Assembly (NCBI GenBank): GCA_000750105.3
Contig: JPHH03000016.1
Span: forward strand, 496,001-560,000
Origin: Tolypocladium sp. Sup5 PDA-1
Lineage: Eukaryota > Ascomycota > Sordariomycetes > Hypocreales > Ophiocordycipitaceae
Reading direction: 5' to 3'
DNA length: 64,000 nt
The position numbers were made by a program, and so were the translations under genes. The notes under the pieces are model-generated. The model was not told the origin of the DNA and did not search any database. It saw nothing but the letters and a program-made list of their open reading frames with translations. Shown piece after piece: positions 44,201 to 54,489 of this stretch (position 1 is the stretch's first letter; each line of letters starts with the position of its first letter).

Positions 44201-45317
44201 CACACTCGACGGGCCGCGCCGAGAAGTCACTGCAATCAGCCTTTACGCCAATCTATGGCTAGGACTGCAATACTTCATCGGCAACCTGGCATTTGGCCTG
44301 GCGTTCTGGTGGGGCTCGAAGCAGATCTTCAACGGCACTTATTCCCAGACGCAATTCATCATCGTGGTGTTCTCCCTGCTTGTCAGCGCCCAGCTCTGGA
44401 GCCAGATGTTTGCGCTCGCTCCCGAGGTCACTAATGCTCGCGCTGCCGCTGCGAGAATCACGAGCATCATAAATCTCGGATCATCAGGCTCTCGTCGAGA
44501 CCCGTCAGACTCAAAGGAGGACGTTGAAGCCACTGCAGAGACCAAGGGCGTGTCGCCGCAGGCGCGAGGCGGCATAGATTTGAAGCTTCGGGACGTTCAC
44601 TTCTCGTATCCCGCTCGCACATCCGCGCCCGCTCTGTGCGGCCTCAATCTGCATGTTCGGCCTGGACAGTTCTGCGGGCTCGTCGGGCCCTCGGGAGCAG
44701 GCAAATCCACCATCATATCCCTCGTGGAGCGCCTGTACATGCCGACCTCTGGAGAGATCCTCATCGACGGAACAGACATCACCAAGCAAAGAGGCATCTC
44801 TTTCCGGGACGACATTGCTCTCGTGCCGCAGGAAGGGGTGCTCTTCGACGGCAGCGTACGGTTCAACCTCGCGCTCGGCGCTCGCCCAGGAACGCAAGTG
44901 TCCGAAGAGGACATGGTCGAAGCCTGCAAGCTAGCCAACATCCACGAGACCATCATGAAAATGCCCGAGGGCTACGATACGCTCTGCGGTACCAACGGGA
45001 GCAAGCTCTCGGGCGGACAGAAGCAGCGCTTGGCCATCGCCCGCGCCCTGGTACGCAAGCCCAGGATGCTGATCCTAGACGAGCCCACCAGCGCATTGGA
45101 TGCGGAATCCGAGAAGATCTTGCAAGAGGGTCTGGACGTTGCCACGAAGGGCATCACGGTCTTGGCCATCGCACACCGGCTGCACACGATCCGTAAAGCC
45201 GACGTCATCTATCTGATCGAGGCCGGGCAGTGCGCCGACGCGGGCACGCACAGTGAGCTGTATGAACGGTCCGAGACCTATCGCGCGAATGTGCTCAGTC
45301 AGATGATTCGGGCGTGA
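41210..45317 (+). CDS. sitT: Full-size ABC transporter of the siderophore cluster (SitT-type, ABCB)
   Basis: Three exons, 41210-41266, 41343-42264 and 42322-45317, give 1,324 residues. The layout is TMD1-NBD1-TMD2-NBD2. NBD1 has Walker A GFSGSGKST (near 413), signature LSGGQKQRIAIARG (near 560) and Walker B VLILDEATASLDS. NBD2 has GPSGAGKST (near 1115), LSGGQKQRLAIARA (near 1221) and LILDEPTSALD. Each TMD has about six hydrophobic segments. The chain belongs to the P-glycoprotein/MDR group. The Aspergillus counterpart lies in the sidF-sidH-sidD cluster, and export of siderophore or its breakdown products is suspected but not proved. The tiny first exon (19 codons) is chosen because its ATG and GTCAGT donor give the right phase. 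It is divergent from sidH. Confidence 0.9.
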
Positions 45318-46220
45318 CGGGGAAGATTTTGATGTGGCAGCTTTGTGCCAATCTCGCATGGCGGTGCGTGCCAACGGAGCATACTTGGAAAGTGTTTTTT
45401 AGTTTTTAATCGAGGGTAGACTGAATTGTTATTCGGCGTGGTGCTGGCCGAGTAGAAACCACGAAATTGACTTGTAGTTTTGTAGTCCGTACAGAATAGT
45501 CAAGTGCTGTGCGTAGGGTAATTGTACGTAGAAGACACGGAAATAAATCCCTGGATATTAATAGTAAAGCGCATTCCCCTGAGTTGCACACAGGAAGCTG
45601 GTCGCCACCTGACAAGAGCCCCGGAACTTGAGATGCTCCCGTGCTCAATGCATATTCCGTCCATTGCATCAACTCAGGGCGTGCAAGGCCATGTCCATCG
45701 CGACGCTTCAATCACTCCTCCGCAACTCTTCGGCCCGCCTGTGACGCCTTGCGCCGTTCATGACGCCCAACGGGGGCCGGATCTAGCCGGTGCTCCAGCG
45801 CCGAAGGGCGCTGTCCACGGCGCCCTTGGGCTCCACCAGAGGCCCGAACGCGGATGCCATCCGGCGCATTATTATTAATGGCATCGCGGCCACCCCACGT
45901 CTCTGGCTGACCCCTCGTTGGTTGGTAATGGTTGCATCCGTTCTTATAACAGGACGCACCTCGTCCCTGCTTCCCAGCTCATGGCGCAATTCCTCACATC
46001 TACGTCTTCGCACTCACTGCTTACAGCTTCTATCCGCAACGCACAGCCAATCCGCTCCGTACCAGCCATCAGACGGCACGCATCCTCCCTCGGAGCTACC
46101 CCTCACCGTCGGAGCTCTCTGCCCCTCCACAGCTCCAGAGCTTCACCCCAACACACGTTTCTTATTAAACACCGTCAGCAGCAACAGCAGCAGCAGCAGC
46201 AGCAGCAGAAACTGAGCACC
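45318..46220. other. Spacer and possible 5' coding extension
   Basis: It holds the sitT 3' end, a GTAGTCCGTAC motif at 45482-45492 and the promoter of the oxidoreductase. From 45981 the sequence is open in frame with the oxidoreductase and could encode a mitochondrial presequence. Confidence 0.45.
46169..46209 (+). repeat. CAG microsatellite
   Basis: Eleven consecutive Gln codons (ten CAG, one CAA) if translated in the frame of the oxidoreductase, just upstream of the ATG at 46221. Confidence 0.9.
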
Positions 46221-47279
46221 ATGGCCCCCATCCCCAGCACCATGAAGGCCATCCAGATCGCCAAGAACGGCGGCGTCGAGGTCCTCGAGCACAAGGACGT
46301 CGCCGTGCCCACCCCGGGCCCCGGCCAGGTCCTCGTGCGCAACCGCTTCGCCGGCGTAAACTTCATCGACACCTACTTCCGCACCGGCCTCTACCCGTCG
46401 CCGCACTTCCCGCTGACGCTCGGCCGCGAGGCCGCGGGTGAGGTCGTCGCCGCGCACGCCTCCATGACCGACCTCAAGCCCGGCGCTCGCGTCGTGTACA
46501 TGGCCAGCCCCGAGGCGGGCACTTACGCGCAGTACGCCGTCGTCGACGCCGCCAAGGCCGTCGCCATCCCCGAGGGCATCTCCGACCAGCAGGCCGCCGC
46601 CGTGTTTCTGCAGGGCCTCACGGCGTGGACCTTCATCCGCGAGGCGGGCAATGTGCAGCCCGGCCAGTGGACGCTCGTGCATGCGGCCGCTGGCGGCGTT
46701 GGCCTGCTGCTCGTGCAGATGCTGCGCAGCGTCGGCGCCAAGGTCATCGGCACGGCCTCGTCCAAGGAAAAGTGCGAGCTGGCGCGCAAGAACGGCGCCG
46801 AGTGGACCATCGACTCGCGCAACGACGACGTCGTGGCCAGGGCCAAGGAGATTACCGGCGGGCACGGCGTTGACGTCATCTTTGACGGCGTGGGCAAGGC
46901 CACGTTTGACGCGGACCTGCAGATGATTGCCATGAAGGGCCACCTCATTTCCTACGGCAACGCGGTAAGCTGCTCTTGACTCTACGGCACCACAAGGTAT
47001 ACATCATGCTGACGACACCATCAGTCCGGCGCCGTCCCCCCCATCAGCATCCTGCTGCTCGGCCCCAAAAACGTCAAGCTCATGCGCCCCGTTGTCAACG
47101 GCTACGTCGCCGAGCGCAAGGACCTGGAAAAGTACACGGCAGAGCTCTTCGACCTCGTCGCCTCGGGCAAGATCAACGTCGCCATCCACGACGTCTACCC
47201 CCTCAAGGACGCCGCCAGGGCTCACTCGGACATTGAGAGCAGGAAGACGACGGGCAAGCTGCTCATAAGCTGTGATTAG
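46221..47279 (+). CDS. NADPH quinone oxidoreductase, zeta-crystallin type
   Basis: Two exons, 46221-46964 and 47025-47279, give 332 residues. It is a medium-chain dehydrogenase/reductase: the N-terminal GroES-like part has GVNFIDTYFRTGLYP and LGREAAGEV, and the Rossmann part has LVHAAAGGVGLLLVQ, the AAGGVG nucleotide motif. No catalytic zinc ligands are seen, as expected for the quinone-reductase branch (yeast Zta1, bacterial QorA). It reduces quinones or enals with NADPH in defence against oxidative stress. The ATG at 46221 has a strong context (caccATGG). An in-frame ATG at 45981 would add 80 residues rich in Arg, Ser and Gln with no Asp or Glu, resembling a mitochondrial presequence, so two isoforms are possible. 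Confidence 0.9.
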
Positions 47280-47421
47280 ATTCATCAATGACATTTCTTG
47301 AACTTTGCCATCCCAGCATCAGTAGCGTCCCAAAGTCCTCAGTCACATCTATAGGCTTTTCTGCTATCCAAATCTCAACTGTCCGCTCTTTCAAACCCTT
47401 CCCAGCAATTGTCCACGTCCA

Positions 47422-48748
47422 CTAAGCCTTGGGCTTGATCGCCGCCAGCAGCTCGGCGGGGGGCTCCTGTCGGTAGCCCTGCGGGTTGTTGTCCACCCAT
47501 CGCCACAGGTCCTCGCAGGCCTTTTCCATGGTCAGCTCCGTCTTCCACTTGAGCTCCTCGTTGGCCAGCGTCGGGTTGGCCGTCAGGTCCAGCACGTCGC
47601 CCTGTCGGCGGGGAACGACCTCGTACTTGAGGTCGCGGCCAACGACGGCGCTGAACGCCTTGATAATCTCGAAGACGGTGCTGCCGCGGCCCGAGCCCAG
47701 GTTCCAGGCCTTGACACCGGGCTTGTTGTCGCGGAGGTAGTTGAGGGCGACGAGGTGGCCCTTGGCCAGGTCCACGACGTGGATGTAGTCGCGGATGGCA
47801 GTTCCGTCGCGCGAGGCGTAGTCTAGTGCGCAGGGTGTCAGTGAATGACTGTTCAACAGATGACAAAATGTGGTAATAGCTCACCCTCGCCAAAGACCAG
47901 CAGCTTGTCGCGGTCGCCCGTCGCCACCTTGCCCAGCAGGGGCAGCAGGTTGAACGGCACGCCCTGGGGGTCCTCGCCCATGATGCCGCTGGGGTGGGCG
48001 CCGCAGGGGTTGAAGTAGCGCAGCAGCGCGCCGTTCCACTGCTCAAAGGGCTTGCCGGCCTTCTTGAGGTTGCTACGCTGGGCGTTGACGCAGTCGGTAA
48101 TGACGTCCTCGATCATCGACTTGGTGCGGCCGTAGGTGTTGGTCGGGCCAATGGGGCAGTGCTCGGGGATGGGGATCATGTTGGGGACGCGGGTCGCGTC
48201 GCCGTAGACGGTGGCCGACGAGGAGAAGACGATGTTGGTGACGTTGTTGCGCTCCATGGACCGCAGCAGGGCGATGCTGCCGCCGACGTTGACGCGGTAG
48301 TACTCGAGGGGGATCTCGCCCGACTCGCCGACGGCCTAGAGGTCCGAGTGCCATGTTAGCCGTCTGCGTCAGCAGGGAGAGGAAGACGGCCGCTTGCCTT
48401 GAGGGCGGCAAAGTGAATGACGCTGTCAATGGCCGGGTGCTTGGCAAAGACGTCGTCGAGGGCCTTTTCGTCGGTCACGTCGACCTGGTAAAAGTCGGGC
48501 CGGCGGCCGCAGAGCAGCTCGATGCGGTCGACGGCGACCTTGGACGAGTTGTAGAGGCTGTCGACGATGACGACATCGTAGCCGTGCTCGAGGAGGGCGA
48601 GGGTGGTGAAGGAGCCAATGTAGCCCGTGCCACTGCGAGGACGACGTCAGCAAGGGGATCGCGTGGAGAGCGAGAGAGAGAGGTCCTCGCTTCAGAGGGA
48701 GAGGGCTTCGGCCTCGTACCCGGTGATGAGAACCGTTCCCACAGCCAT
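47422..48748 (-). CDS. UDP-glucose 4-epimerase (GalE/Gal10 epimerase type)
   Basis: Four exons, 48748-48720, 48632-48398, 48335-47885 and 47822-47422, give 371 residues. It is an extended short-chain dehydrogenase: the NAD motif GGTGYIG is formed across the first intron, HFAALKAVGES across the second, SSSATVYG carries the catalytic Ser/Thr, and YGRTK (near residue 156) is the YxxxK pair. RYFNPCGAHPSG and RDYIHVVDLAKGH complete the family pattern. It interconverts UDP-glucose and UDP-galactose for the Leloir pathway and cell-wall galactose. It lacks the mutarotase domain of yeast Gal10. The second intron (48397-48336) begins with GC rather than GT, in the context AAG|GCAAGC, which is the usual GC-AG donor form. 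Confidence 0.93.
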
Positions 48749-50953
48749 TGTGCGTCGACCTGAAGAGTTGCGGTGTTGCTGAAGGGGGAGGCGGGATGAG
48801 GCTGGGAGATTTTTGGCGGGGTAGCGAACTGGGTGAGGGGGAGGGGCAATGGTGGGAGAGCTCCGTGTGTATGCGCGAGGCCTCGAAGGTACAGCAGCCG
48901 CAAAGAATGCGCAACGGCGAGGCAACAGAGTGCGGTGCAGGTTGGGCGTTGTTGAGGAGGAGGACAATGAAGAAGTGGAAGAATAGAGGAAGTGAGACGG
49001 ACGGAGAAAATAGATGACACCACCCAGGGAAGCGGATTCCCAGTGCGCCCTGCAGATAATTGGTGGTCAAATAACATTAAAGTGCCACACGTGGGCTGGC
49101 GAGCTACAGATTCCGTAGTCCGTCCTTAGTGTGAGGTGTTTATCAGGATCCTGTCCCTGGCTATAATTAGCCTCTTTGCCCCTCTACTTCGTAGCCATTC
49201 AAGCCATTCATGACTGGTGAAGCGACGACGATCTCGGGTTTGGGAAACGGCGGTGGGGATGTGATGGCTGGGATGCAGCCCGTCAGTGGCTACGGTAGGT
49301 ACCTCGTACCCAGGTTTTGTTATGGCAGCAGCTGTGTGAAACATGTCGTTTTCTCCAGCGTTTCTCCGTTTCTCCTGCGCAACATCGTCGTGGCATGCAT
49401 CCATCCCCAGCCGTCAAAAGCTTGGCTGCGCTGATGGGGAATTAGCTTACGGCCGAGCATCGCCATCTCAGTGGTGCGCCTCGACGGACACAGTGGGCCA
49501 GCGTTGCCAAGGGCCCCGAGACGCGGCAAATATTGGGCCTGTGGCAAGCTCCAGACCTAAGCCATCCATTCCATTCCAGTGTTTGTGTACCGATGGGTCG
49601 TCGTGGTCGATCCAGACTTGGAGGCTTCGGAGCTGCTGTAGCTGAGCGATGGCCGAACACACTCGCATCCACGTCTCGGCTAGCGGGCATTCAGGGCTGA
49701 CGCCGTCGGCGACTCCATCTTCCAATGCCTTGCAGACCGGTAGGGGAGGCCTCGGGTTAATGCTGGGCTTTCTGATGCCTGGGAAGACGGAGGCTACGGG
49801 TCTGGAGCAGGGAGTCGAGCGTGTCGAGGTCGGTGATGTGGAAGACGGCCGTTTCGGCCATGACCTCGGCGACATCCTCCTACCTAAGAGCGTCGACAGT
49901 GCGATGAGCAACATTTACCCACAAGTAAACATGAAGCCATCGCCTACATTCCCCTACACATGACAAGAAGCGCCGCCCTGTTCGAGTCGTCCGCGCCCTT
50001 GTCCGTCCTCGCCGCGGCCTCTTCGCACCTCCAATGAGGACCCCATGGGCCACGAGGACCGCAGGCGACGCGCCCACACAGCATCCGTCGACGCGATGCC
50101 CGAGGTCCGGCGAGGGTTGGGCTCAGCGCACGCCGAGAGGCAGACGGGGCCTTGCTGCCCGCGACAAGCATGGCTGAGAGAGCGGATGCGGATGAGGGTA
50201 CGAGGCGGCGGAGCACGGCGCGAGGAATATTCTACTGCTCAGCCGAGGATAGTGAATGTGAATGACATCAAGGGCTGCATGCCATTGTCCGCATCGCCAA
50301 GTGAATGGCACGACACGTGACCCCCCAAGCCCCCTCCCTGGTGCACCGTTTGCGCCGCCTAAACTTCGGCGCGCGACACGACCGCTCGTCGCGTGTACCT
50401 CCATCGCCAACAAAACAAGCCCACGGCTCCGTGAGACTCAGCACCACCGCAAACGAGCGCCTGCTTTCTTTTTCCGTGTCTCTGGGCTTCTTCGGCAAGT
50501 AGCGGCCCTCTGGAAGCGCCCGGCTGCGCAATTGGACAACTCTTGCGCCGCGCTCCGCCGCCTCGTACCCTCATCCGCATTCGCTCTCTCGGCCATGCTT
50601 GTCGCTGTCAGCCAAGGGAGCCCCCAACATGCTCTTTGTTGACCAGCACAACGTCCACGACTCGCCGCTGCAGGGAGGTTGACGGCCGGTTTCACCGAAC
50701 AAAGGACCGCCTCGAGCTTGGACCGTGCCCTGAGCATTACACTGTTTACTTTTCGGTTACCGGAGGGTCGCTGAGGCGCATATGCTATTTCCATCTCAAC
50801 TCGCCCGGAAACCTATATCCGTCGAGACAACTTGCCGCAACCCCCGACGAACAAAGCTCACTTTTCTCATCGCAACTCATATTTTCTCACTCCCACAATC
50901 GCAACCCAATTGCAACCCCTCACCCCAAACTCGAACCCCCCAACCACCACGCC
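48749..50953. other. 2.2-kb spacer with MITE-like inverted repeat
   Basis: It holds the epimerase promoter and, at the right, the promoter of the SUN-domain gene. Its main feature is a pair of 65-bp inverted arms (50161-50225 and 50541-50605). Open frames here are shadows or chance. Confidence 0.5.
50161..50605. mobile_element. Possible MITE: 65-bp inverted repeats around ~315 bp
   Basis: Arms 50161-50225 and 50541-50605 are about 93% identical in inverted orientation; all differences I see are transitions. Weaker similarity continues inward (for example CTCAGCCGAG against GCGCAGCCGG). There is no transposase. I could not identify target-site duplications, so a simple inverted duplication is the alternative. 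Confidence 0.5.
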
Positions 50954-53900
50954 ATGCCGCCCAAAGCCACAGGACGACGGCGAGCCGCCAGGGTTGCCAG
51001 CCGCGAGCCAGACAGCACGCCGTCGTCGCGGAGCGGCTTTCAGAAACCAAACCTGCCTCCGCTCCAGGGCACTCCCAGCTCACGGCGGCAGTACGCGTAT
51101 GGCGCTGCAGCGGAGCCGGTGCCCTCGCGGCCAGGGCGGGGGCTGCAGCGCGGCCAGGTGCTTGACCTGAGCACTGCTGTGCGGAGTGCCCTGGTCAGGC
51201 ACGACGAGGAAGAAGAGCACGACGGTGGCCCTGCCGCGGCTCGCGTGCCGGAACAAAGCGTCGACCCGGATGAGGATGAGCTGGCCGGTGCTTCTGAGGC
51301 TGCCTGTGAGTACTTCCCCACAAAAGGACCAGCATCCCTCTAATCGCATGCAGCCCGCGGCCCCATGCAGGTTGTTCGCGACATGTTCAACCTAGGAGGC
51401 CAGGGGACCGACGGAAGTGAGGCCGACGATTCCCGCAGCTTTGGCATGGAGAGCGACTACTACGTGGATGCAACGATAGGATCGACACCCGGAAGTATGC
51501 CGCCGCCTTCAACACGTCGCACGGCTGCCAAGCCTGATGCCGTCTCGGCCAGCCCCAAGACCCGTGCCTCCAACCGCAGTGCGAGGAAGCCTCGCCGGTT
51601 GCAGGATCTAGCAGAAGAGAACTCTTCTGACCTTGACGCGGAAGCACAACCCGCCGTCCCAACGACGCGCGCCAGCAAGCCGCGAACCACCAAACCCGTC
51701 GTGGAGAAGCCAGCAGAGGTGGCCCAGCCCCCTCGGCAACGGGGGCGAGGTGCCCAAGAAAAGGAGGCCGAGGCTACAGAGAGCGAGGACGATGAGACCG
51801 TCAAGCCAATAAAACTTCGGCACGATATCAGCACAAACACTCCCGCCCCCAGACGCGGCCAAGCAGGCACGAGGGGCAAGTCCCAGACCCGCAGGGCTCG
51901 AGCAGCTCCAGCCAGCCCGCCAGAGTCAGAGGGCAGAACACGCCAGGAGTCTACCTCTGCGGCTACAGATGAGCTGCCGTCGACACGTCAACGGCGAGGG
52001 CGACAAGCAGCAGGAAAGAAGTCGGCCGGTGCCAACAACATCAGGCGGGGAGGGTCAGAGGAGGACGACTCCGGAGATGAGAGCGGCTCAGAGTCTGGAC
52101 GATGGGCTAGTGGAGCGACCAGAGCGACTGCCACAAACGGCCTGTTTGCAAACGTGACTCTGCTTCCACCAAGCTTGACGGGACATCACACAGCCGCCAA
52201 AAAGAAAAAGGGGGCAGGAGACCCGGGACGGCACGAGCGCGAGCAGGAGACAGAAGATGAACCAGACGCACCACAGCATCGGTGGGCTTGGCTTAGCTCT
52301 CTCGTGCCTGCGTCTCTGCGCAGAGGGGACCAAGATGACGAGACTGACGGCGATGAGCAGGAAGAAGGACCAGCTATTGACTGGTGGCAACTGCTCAACC
52401 CCTGGACGTACGTCAAGGCCACGGCCTGGATCGCCGTGGCCATCTGGGAGTGGCTCGCGGGCGTCTTCGCATCTCTCTTCCCCGCTGGAACACCAGAACT
52501 CATAAGACGCGCGCTGCGGGAACTACCTTATGTCATTGCCGGCATCATCTTCCTCGTTCTGGCGCTAGCTCTCATGAGTGCCGCATACACCCGTTCCAGG
52601 GACGCCGCAACGGATGATCTCTGGGACCCCGTGTCGCGCGGCTCCTCATGGACTTCACTGGGTGACATCAAGGGCAAGATTGGCGGATACATGCCGAGCT
52701 TCTCGTGGCCGTCATCGAGCTGGGGCGACGACATTACGTGGGAGATGGACGACGTCAACCATGCAAAGTGTGACGACTACCTCAAGAAGACGAAGCAGGC
52801 GTTTCAGTCGCTGGAAAAGACCGGCAAACTCCACGACGGGGCCCTCAAGAGACTGGAGGCCGTGGTGCCAAAGGTCGTGCACATGCAGCTCAAGGACGGG
52901 AAGCCCGTGGTTGCTCCAGAGTTTTATCACGCGCTGAGAGACCTGATCCACGAGGACGACGCCGTCTTGACCTTTGCTAAAAAGGGCAGCGAGTACGACG
53001 TTACCTCGGAGCGGCAGTGGAAGGCCATTGCTGCGCGGTTGATGAAGGACCCGACGTTCACGACCAAGCTCAACTTCACCGTCGCCGAAGCCGAAGACAG
53101 GCTCGGCGACCGCGTCACCGGCTTCTGGCAAACCTGGGTCAAGCAGAACGAGGCCAAGATCCAGCAGGCCATCGGCTCCGCCGTCGACCAGATCAACTCG
53201 GCCGGGTCGCAGCGCGAGTTCGACGAGCGCCTCGGCAAGATCCTCAAGGAGCAGCTCGAGGACAGCGAGCGCCAGGGCCTGGTGGTCACGCGCGACGAGT
53301 TCCTGCGGCACCTCAACGACGAGGTGGCGGCGCTGCGCGGCGAGATCAGGGCCGAGCTCAACGAGCTGCAGCCGCGGCTCGAGAAGCTGGTGCGCGAGTC
53401 GGTGCAGCTCGCGACGCGCGACATTCCGCCCAGCATGAGCCGCGCCGAGGTCACGTCCCTCGTCAACGGCCTCGTGCGCCGCGCCTTTGCCGACATCAAC
53501 CTCGAGGCCATGGCCAAGGGAAAGATCCACGCGCACTGGGACGCCGAGCTCAAGCACCAGGTCAACTACTTCTCCGTCGGCGCGGGCGCGACCATCGACG
53601 CCAAGCACTCGTCGGCGACGTACGACCCCTTCAGGCCGCACTTCTACTCGCCCGACGCGTACAGGTCCGGCATCCGGAAGCCGCTGCAGCCCATCGCGGC
53701 GCTCGTGCCCTGGGCCGACGTGGGCGACTGCTGGTGCGCCGCCCGCGCCGTCAACCACCGCCGCAACCCGCACGGCGCCACGCTCTCGGTGCAGCTCGGC
53801 CACCGCGTCGTCCCGCAGCACGTCGTCCTCGAGCACATCCTGCCCGGCGCGACGACGGACCCCGGCGCCCGCCCGCGGGACGTCGAGGTCTACGCCTTCA

Positions 53901-54244
53901 TCCCCGACGAGGCCGTCCGCGCGCGCGTCGGCGACTTCGCGGCCGTGACCTACCCGGGCCCCGATCCCGCCGAGGACTGGAACCACACGCCCGCGGACCT
54001 GCCGCCGCAGTTCGTCCTCATCAGCCGCTTCGCGTACGAGGGCGCCGAGCTGCACGACGGCGTGCACGTCCACCGCCTGAGCAGCGAGCTCGTGGCCATG
54101 GGCGCCGACACGGACCAGGTCGTCGTGCGCGCGACGAGCAACTACGGCGCCGCGGACCACACGTGCTTCTACCGCGTGCGGCTGTACGGGCACAATGTCG
54201 AGACGGATGGGCAGGAGGTCATTGAGGGAACGGAGTGGCAGTAG
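50954..54244 (+). CDS. SUN-domain nuclear envelope protein (Sad1-like)
   Basis: Two exons, 50954-51305 and 51354-54244, give 1,080 residues. A long Lys/Arg/Ser/Glu-rich nucleoplasmic region (about 1-500) is followed by a strong transmembrane segment near 508-530 (YVIAGIIFLVLALALMSA). A coiled-coil lumenal stem lies at about 560-840 and a C-terminal SUN domain at about 854-1075 (NYFSVGAGATIDAKHSSATY, PWADVGDCWCAA, LSVQLGHRVVPQHVVLEHI). SUN proteins sit in the inner nuclear membrane and pair with KASH proteins across the perinuclear space (LINC complex), anchoring spindle pole bodies and chromatin. The N-terminal start is the ATG at 50954, followed by a basic leader. The 3' third is very GC-rich and open in several frames on both strands, which explains long spurious frames there. 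Confidence 0.92.
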
Positions 54245-54489
54245 GGTGGGCGGCATGATTCTCGTTTTGTCATGATACCGATTTTTTTTTTTGGGAGCGG
54301 CGTCAGGTCGGGGGGTTCGTTTGGTAGAGCGACAGATACGGTGTACTTAGATACGGTAGCAATGAAGCAGGGACAGATCCTGCCATGGATATTTCCACAG
54401 CGCTCTTTACAAATGCATTGAAAAGCTCTTGACCCGTATGTATGTAAGGTATTGACGTAGAACCCAAGGGTATATCGACACGTGCCCCC

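Noticed and set aside
46143..46943. 266-codon frame antisense to the quinone oxidoreductase
   Set aside because: It is a Gly/Ala/Asp-rich mirror of the real coding exon.
52712..54256. 514-codon open frame antisense to the SUN-domain gene, and a 402-codon frame on the plus strand at 53017-54225
   Set aside because: Both are GC-rich shadows of the SUN-domain coding exon, with Arg/Ala-rich or Val/Asp/Leu-rich low-complexity translations and no domain.
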